NCBI GenBank assembly: GCA_014529385.2
Contig: CM043945.1
Span: forward strand, 154,100,741-154,164,740
DNA: 64,000 nucleotides
Direction of reading: 5' to 3'
Source of the DNA: Adiantum capillus-veneris
Taxonomy: Eukaryota > Streptophyta > Polypodiopsida > Polypodiales > Pteridaceae
The first letter of the stretch is position 1. Each line of letters begins with the position of its first letter. The notes beneath the pieces are model-generated. The model was not told the DNA's origin and made no database searches. It saw only the letters and a program-made list of their open reading frames with translations. Shown in pieces: positions 58,776 to 64,000 of this stretch. Both the position numbers and the translations under genes were made by a program.

Positions 58776-58800
58776 TGAGAGAGAGAGAGAGAGAGAGAGA
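58776..58800 (+). repeat. (GA)n microsatellite
   Basis: Short GA tract about 100 bp left of transposon copy 2. Confidence 0.9.
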
Positions 58801-58898
58801 TATGTCTTTTCATTTCTTAACACTTAATATGTTTTGCAAGACTTTTTATTTTTCTGAGATTGGGGAGACCTAATTACTACTAATACACCACATGTTAA

Positions 58899-60221
58899 CA
58901 CTAGGTTGGTAACCTAACAGGACATCAAAGTGTCCTTTCAGGGTTTTGAAAAAAACCTCCAAAACCATAGTAGATCCACTCATTTTGTAAAATCCTTTCA
59001 TGAGGTTATAGTTCAAGGCCTACTACACATGGAAAAAATAAGAAACTTGTAAAATTTCTCATCTTCTGGTCACACCAAGCCTCCAAAGTTGATGGACCAG
59101 TACATTTTCATCAAAACAGTCATTTCTTACGTTTTTTTGCATAAAAATAAGATTAGGGATTTTTGTAGGAGATAAATTCCCTAGTTAACTTCAATGGGTT
59201 GGTGATCAGAACATATGATTGCTTCTCACTCACTATTTTTTGTTTTGCCAAAAGAATTAGGTACAAAAAAGTTGAATTTTTACCATTCTGCAAACCTATC
59301 ATCAAAGTTTCTATAGCCACGCTCAATACAAATAATATATGCATGTTTTCTTAGTTCCCTATTTTCCTTTAGGTTCATAAGGAGCCATGGAGCATGTCAA
59401 AAGAATAATACATCTCTTACCAAGGGGAATCTTGGGGACAAAGATGAAGTGCTAAATACAGCAAACATGAAAAAACTGGGTTCAACATTATGAGTTGTAG
59501 AATCCCATAGAAACTATTCAATATCTAGCCAAATTTGATCCTTATGACTAGATATGGTTACTACCTACAAAATTCATGTAGTTGTCACAAGAAACTAACA
59601 ATATTAAAAAAGCTATACTTGATATACTAGAATGTTTCGTTTTCTTCTATAATTGAAAAAATCAACCATCGTTGTCTACTATGCAAAATAGGGTATCAGG
59701 TGCCCCAAAACTCAAGGAATATTAGCTTTAAGTTACAATATGCGACATAGAGAATCAAAACTGCATTTGGATATCATGAAAGCCACCAAAAAAATCATAG
59801 AAGAGATAAAATTGGCTAAAAACAGGATTTGACAATTTTTGTAATTTGGTCATAACTTACAACTTTAAAATTTATTTCTCCCTAGAAGCATCGGGACATG
59901 TTGAGGACTACTAAAGATAGTTCTCTAGAATTATAGACCTCACAAACATGAATTCTAGAGTGGTATAGTTGCAAAAAGCCAAAAACAGGACCCGTTTTTT
60001 CACACAGTTTAGGTTGTGAAATGTTGTGCAAGGACAAGGTTAAAGATGGAATTGATATTCCAAAAAAATGTCAAGTTTTTTTCAGCTCATGAGACAACTT
60101 TCTAGACAGATAGCACCTCCAAATCCATTTTGAAACTCTTGACATAATTCAAGGAAAATGGTCACTTCACAGGACATAAAAGTGTCCCAGGACATAAAAG
60201 TGTCCCATTACCAACCTAGTG
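58899..60221. mobile_element. TTAA-flanked non-autonomous DNA transposon, copy 2
   Basis: TTAA lies at 58895-58898 and 60222-60225. Ends are CACTAGGTTGGTAAC and TTACCAACCTAGTG. Length 1323 bp. It is collinear with copy 1 (44204-45539), including the subterminal GGACA...GTGTCC palindromes at both ends. Both copies have the same position-specific terminal variant (GAAT in copy 1, GGTT in copy 2) on their two ends, so each kept matching inverted repeats. Confidence 0.85.
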
Positions 60222-60239
60222 TTAAATATGTTATTATGT

Positions 60240-61197
60240 ATTGCCTACCTGCGATATGCAAAGAGTTGTATGTGTAATTAACATATATAGATGTTGATCG
60301 ACATTGAGTGTATAGTTCTCAAAGCATCATGCAGGTATAGCAAACTGACGGAAGCAAGGCACAAAATTCTAAAAGAAGCAAATTGATACAGCATCAATGG
60401 AATGCAAATTGAAATGAAGTGCTTTATCGATGACCTGAAATGTTGTACAGATGTTTTTGGACTGTCCAAGCTACACGTCGATCTTTGATTCAAGCAAACC
60501 ATTCGCAAAGACCATGAATCCAAGCACAAAATCACTGCCAAAGTATTCTGTGAAAACCAGTGAAAGAAGCTCCACCTGTGTGCTCCAAAAAACTGCGTCT
60601 CTCAAGAGACCGCCTCAATGGTGTGTAAACGCCTCCGTACTTCGTTGCCCAAGTCAACCAAAAAACCCTCAAACCACAAGCTTAACACAAGCTGCAATTG
60701 CATCTTCAGCTCAGAATTTATGCACTCAACATCAAGCATCTCCCGTGCTTCCAAAAGTGCATCAAACTCGCACACAATGCGACAACAGAAAATCTGGAAT
60801 TTCTGTATACAGTCAGTCTGAGCTGAATATCAGCAAAATGGTGAGGATTTGCAAAACGTTTCTTCTGCAAAGTTATAGACCACGTCGAAACGGATGGGCA
60901 CATAGGACAGAATTCTCAAATCTGCATTCTACAAGGAGAAAAACGAATCTGAAAATAGTGCTGCTGCGCACACAGTTTTTAGGGCAGCACCTTCACTTAC
61001 ACACAATCTTCCACACTCCTTTCTGAGCTTCCACAAGAGCATACATCACTCTCAATTGAGCTCACAAGCTCCCATTGCATTCTCACAAAAAGTCTTCTGC
61101 TTTCTTAATCTCTCTACCGTCGAGAGAGAGCGAGCTATCGCCTCGAAGCTCTCAAAGCCGTCGTGCTCTTCGCGGTCACCATAGCTCTGATACCAAT
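60240..61197 (-). other. Internal DNA of small copia-type element, minus strand
   Basis: Directly inside the LTR at 61198-61387 the minus strand has a tRNA-Met-type primer site (TGGTATCAGAGC, about 61196-61185) followed by an ATG and a short Arg/Ser-rich frame. The remaining 900 bases show no gag or pol motif and no second LTR. Confidence 0.5.
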
Positions 61198-61387
61198 TGA
61201 AGGGGATCGGGGAGCACCACACACGAAGAGTGAGAGAGAGAAGGAGACACACGACACACAGATATGGGTGGGGAGACTCAAAGAGTGAGCAGCCCCCTAT
61301 ACACTTATGCTATGTATAAGGTATACAAGTCAGTGGGTGCCCAGACTCTGGGCGGCCGGGCAAGGCACAGGCGCTTATACCCCAACA
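61198..61387 (-). repeat. 190-bp copia-type LTR
   Basis: On the minus strand it starts TGTTGGGGTATAAGC and ends GATCCCCTTCA, followed immediately by ATTGGTATCAGAGC. It lies inside a gypsy RT gene, which is interrupted after LTNAP. Confidence 0.75.
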
Positions 61388-62193
61388 GCGGGCGCATTGG
61401 TTAACCCAAAAGGCATAATAAAAAACGTGTAGTTTCCAAACCTTGTTCGGAATGCATTGTTGGGTATATTAGCAAGTCGAATATGTACTTGGTGATAACC
61501 CAATCGCAAGTCTATTTTTGTAAAAATACGAGCATGAGTGAGCTTGTCAAACAACTCCTCCACACGTGGCAATGGGTACTTGTTCTTAACCGTAACCGCA
61601 TTTAAGCCACGGTAGTCTATGAACATGCGTATACTACCATCTTTTTCCTTCACTAATAGGATCGGAGAAGCCCATGGTTAAGAGCTAGGTTGGATAAGTC
61701 CTTTTCTAAGATAGTCAGCAAGCTAAGGTTCCACCTCAGCAACTTCAGAATAACTCATCCGATAGGGTGGTTTACTTATTGGTTTAATGCCTGCAACCAT
61801 GTCGATGCTATGTTGCATCGATCGTGTAGGCAGTAATCTTGATGGAAAATCATTAGGAAAAACATCGTGAAATTCCTTTAATAAATTTTTTAAGTCACTA
61901 GCAACCTTTGCTTGTTGAGAAGTAGTCTTTGGTGGAAGAGATGAGAGAGAAGCATGCGGCATTGAGGAATGTTCAATAGATTCAAAATTGGAAAGAAAAT
62001 GAGACAATGAGTAACACAAGAAAACTTGATCTATTTCATTATCAGAAAGGAGCTGCAGAAGCTCGGCTGTACATATCAGTGGTGAGGAAGGCACATCCTT
62101 CTCTCCTAACAACAACACATGTGCGCCATGGGATTCAAACATTAAGCTGTTGTGATTGTAGTTACGCTTTAGTGATGGTCCTAGGCTATGCAA
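61388..62193 (-). pseudogene. Gypsy protease-RT fragment, minus strand
   Basis: The minus strand reads DLKNLLKEFHDVFPNDFPSR, MQHSIDMVAGIKPISKPPYR, then a stop, [40 protein letters not shown] and [14 protein letters not shown], ending FGLTNAP at 61388, where the copia LTR begins. The catalytic YxDD half of RT is missing. Stops occur near 61722 and 61680. Upstream text (62193-61980) is the usual variable linker before RT. Confidence 0.85.
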
Positions 62194-62337
62194 TCAATCC
62201 CGACCAAGTACCACATCTGCCCTCTCCATGTTCATTACTTGAAAATACAAGGATGTGGAGTAGACTTGAGTATCCCAGATTTCGGCATCATAATCATTCA
62301 TCATTGCTACCTTGTAGTGGTGGGAACTCGTGTCAGA

Positions 62338-62696
62338 ACAAGGGTTCCGTAGGGGCAAGTCCCAAACCTAAGAACTAGGGATGCTAGACCATAGGATACT
62401 CCTCCGGCCAACCGCCCATTATATAGGAGGGCTCCTAGCCCCTTGTCCTAGACAGATCCCTTGTCCACTTTGTCTAGCCCCACCCTTGGCCGTAGTTCCT
62501 AACCACCCTAGTCCTAGTGTAAGAACTAGGGATGCTAGACCATAGGATTCTCCTCCCAACCCCGCATTATATAGGCGGGCTCCTAGCCCCTTGCCCTAGA
62601 CGGATCCCCTGTCCACACTGTCTAGCCCAGCCACTGGCCATCGTTCGTGACCACCCTAGTCCTTAGGTTTTGGCCTTTCCCCTACGGAACCCTTGT
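62338..62696. mobile_element. MITE-like element with 18-bp inverted ends and internal duplication
   Basis: The left end ACAAGGGTTCCGTAGGGG (62338-62355) is matched by its reverse complement at 62679-62696. The interior holds two copies of a unit of about 151 bp, starting TAAGAACTAGGGATGCTAGA at 62368 and 62519, each with CCGCCCATTATATAGG-like sequence. No coding capacity. It lies in the gypsy fragment. Confidence 0.7.
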
Positions 62697-62699
62697 CCT

Positions 62700-64000
62700 A
62701 GCATTACTTCCCCCTTAAGGAAGAGTTTTTGTCCTCAAAAATACGTGGTAATATTTGCGTAAGAACACTGATGTCTTCTTTATTGACGTCCCATACGTGG
62801 GCTAGTTGTCCATATGACTGATACTTGGTGCAGTGAGAGGAGGTTCAATGAAACCAAGAGCAACATCTTGATTTTCAACATTGTTGTCCTGTTGCAACCA
62901 CTTGTATCTAAATGGAAACTCAATTTACAACTCACTTGAGTACTTTAAAGGAGTAATCAAAAAAATGAAAGAAAACCTTGGCGTAACTTTCCATGCAGTT
63001 GTGAGCAAGATTTCCAACTCGCACGAGTATCTTGAAAAGCTCATAGCTACTGAGGGATAGAATAGGGAGTGTCCTCATGTCATTCTTTTGAACAGTTTCG
63101 AGCACATAAAACTACATCTTCATCCCTAATGAAGGTTACTTGACAACACACTTTGTCAGCACGGCAGGGGTTTCACTATATTTAAGACCACTATATCACG
63201 TGCGTTCATGCTCTTTTTCTAAAATCCCTATTTTGTGAATTTTCTAGGAAATATAATGAACCCTTTTCTTTTAAATTCTGTAAATTTTTTGAGATTTGTA
63301 AAAAACATATCCTTATGTAAATTTATTTCTGTAAGTTTTAAGGGATTTAAATACCCTTCTGTTGCACTCACGTGATAGGTCACATACTATATAAGGTAAA
63401 CCCCCGGGTCAACACACCTATTAGGTCCTTGACTTTTGAAACTATTGAAACGGTATCCACCCCCACCACAACAGGTGTTCAAAGTTGAAAACCTCACTTA
63501 AGCAAATTCTACAATAGGGAGAGCATCACCCATTCCGAATTTGTTGTGCTAAGTATGTATGCTATTAGCAAATTCTTTAGCAAAAAATACTTGTAATGTG
63601 CCCATCCAACAAGGAATAAATAGCAGCAGTAAGAGTGAGGTGCTTTTCCCCAACCACTTACAAATAGTCTTCCACGACTATCGATAAATCATGACTCAAC
63701 CATTGAGCATCCAGCCATATATTTGATATCAATTGAAGACAACCAACTAGTTTGAAATCGGGTTGGACTAGAGAAGCTCATAGAGTTTAGACCACCCAAC
63801 CACAGACACCCATCCTGAGCCAGTAGCTTGTATGGCAGGGTGTAAACTCATAATAAAGTTGCAGTAGAGATTGCACTTGTAGTACAGAAAGGTGCAGAAA
63901 GAATAAAGTCCATGAATTTTCATGCCGCTCCAAATAAATTTTAGTGTTGAATACTAGGGCCCATAACACCTAGTGTGCATGCATTTAACACAAACTTATC
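62700..64000. other. No gene recognised
   Basis: AT-rich DNA with many stops, to the window end. Confidence 0.5.

Noticed and set aside
60451-61026. A 191-codon plus-strand open frame
   Set aside because: It lies antisense to the internal region of a minus-strand copia-type element and has no recognised motif.

Overview
This window looks like a repeat-dense nuclear segment from a large land-plant genome. It has GT-AG introns, plant LTR-retrotransposon lineages (a Ty3/gypsy chromovirus with a terminal chromodomain, gypsy elements with tRNA-Asp-type primer sites, Ty1/copia with tRNA-Met sites) and very many long (CT)n/(GA)n tracts. A fern, lycophyte or other large repeat-rich plant genome is my guess; I cannot name the species. 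I see no rRNA, tRNA or CRISPR, and no clearly intact ordinary host gene.

Layout. 0-10 kb: LTR-like remnants, including two LTR-like units of about 2.4 kb in tail-to-tail inverted orientation (about 5.1-10.1 kb). 10.4-20.7 kb: a decayed gypsy element split by a nested, internally deleted copia element (12828-16908). 20.7-23.8 kb: GA-rich, gene-poor DNA. 24-33.3 kb: the most unusual part, a block of gene-like units in alternating orientations. It contains an unrecognised two-exon gene (+); a multi-exon minus-strand locus whose reading path runs from a histone H3/CENH3-like domain through a Ulp1-like (C48) protease fold to an NIF/FCP1-like phosphatase fold; a second unrecognised gene (+); and a transposase-like pseudogene (-). 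The two divergently oriented units are separated by a (CT)n cluster and three GGCGCGCC-type inverted repeats. 33.3-37 kb: retroelement fragments and LTR remnants.

37071-43315: a chromovirus with both LTRs and a 5-bp target duplication, but a broken pol and most of gag missing. 44204-45539 and 58899-60221: two related TTAA-flanked non-autonomous DNA transposons, with a probable short relative near 55.3 kb. 45724-54685: the best preserved element, an LTR retrotransposon with a perfect 5-bp target duplication that encodes gag and a protease-like domain but no reverse transcriptase, RNase H or integrase. 57736-58621: a GC-rich solo LTR with a perfect target duplication. 60.2-62.7 kb: a minus-strand gypsy RT fragment interrupted by a small copia-type LTR and flanked by a MITE-like element.

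How the parts relate. The gag-protease element must borrow pol functions. The decayed gypsy at 10.4-20.7 kb has the same type of primer site, zinc knuckle and protease motif, so it represents the kind of autonomous partner expected. Nonsense codons in the 24-33 kb block are each explained by single C:G to T:A transitions, as expected for long-methylated, silenced DNA. That block is therefore probably the decayed copy of a gene-carrying transposon or captured gene cluster rather than a working locus.
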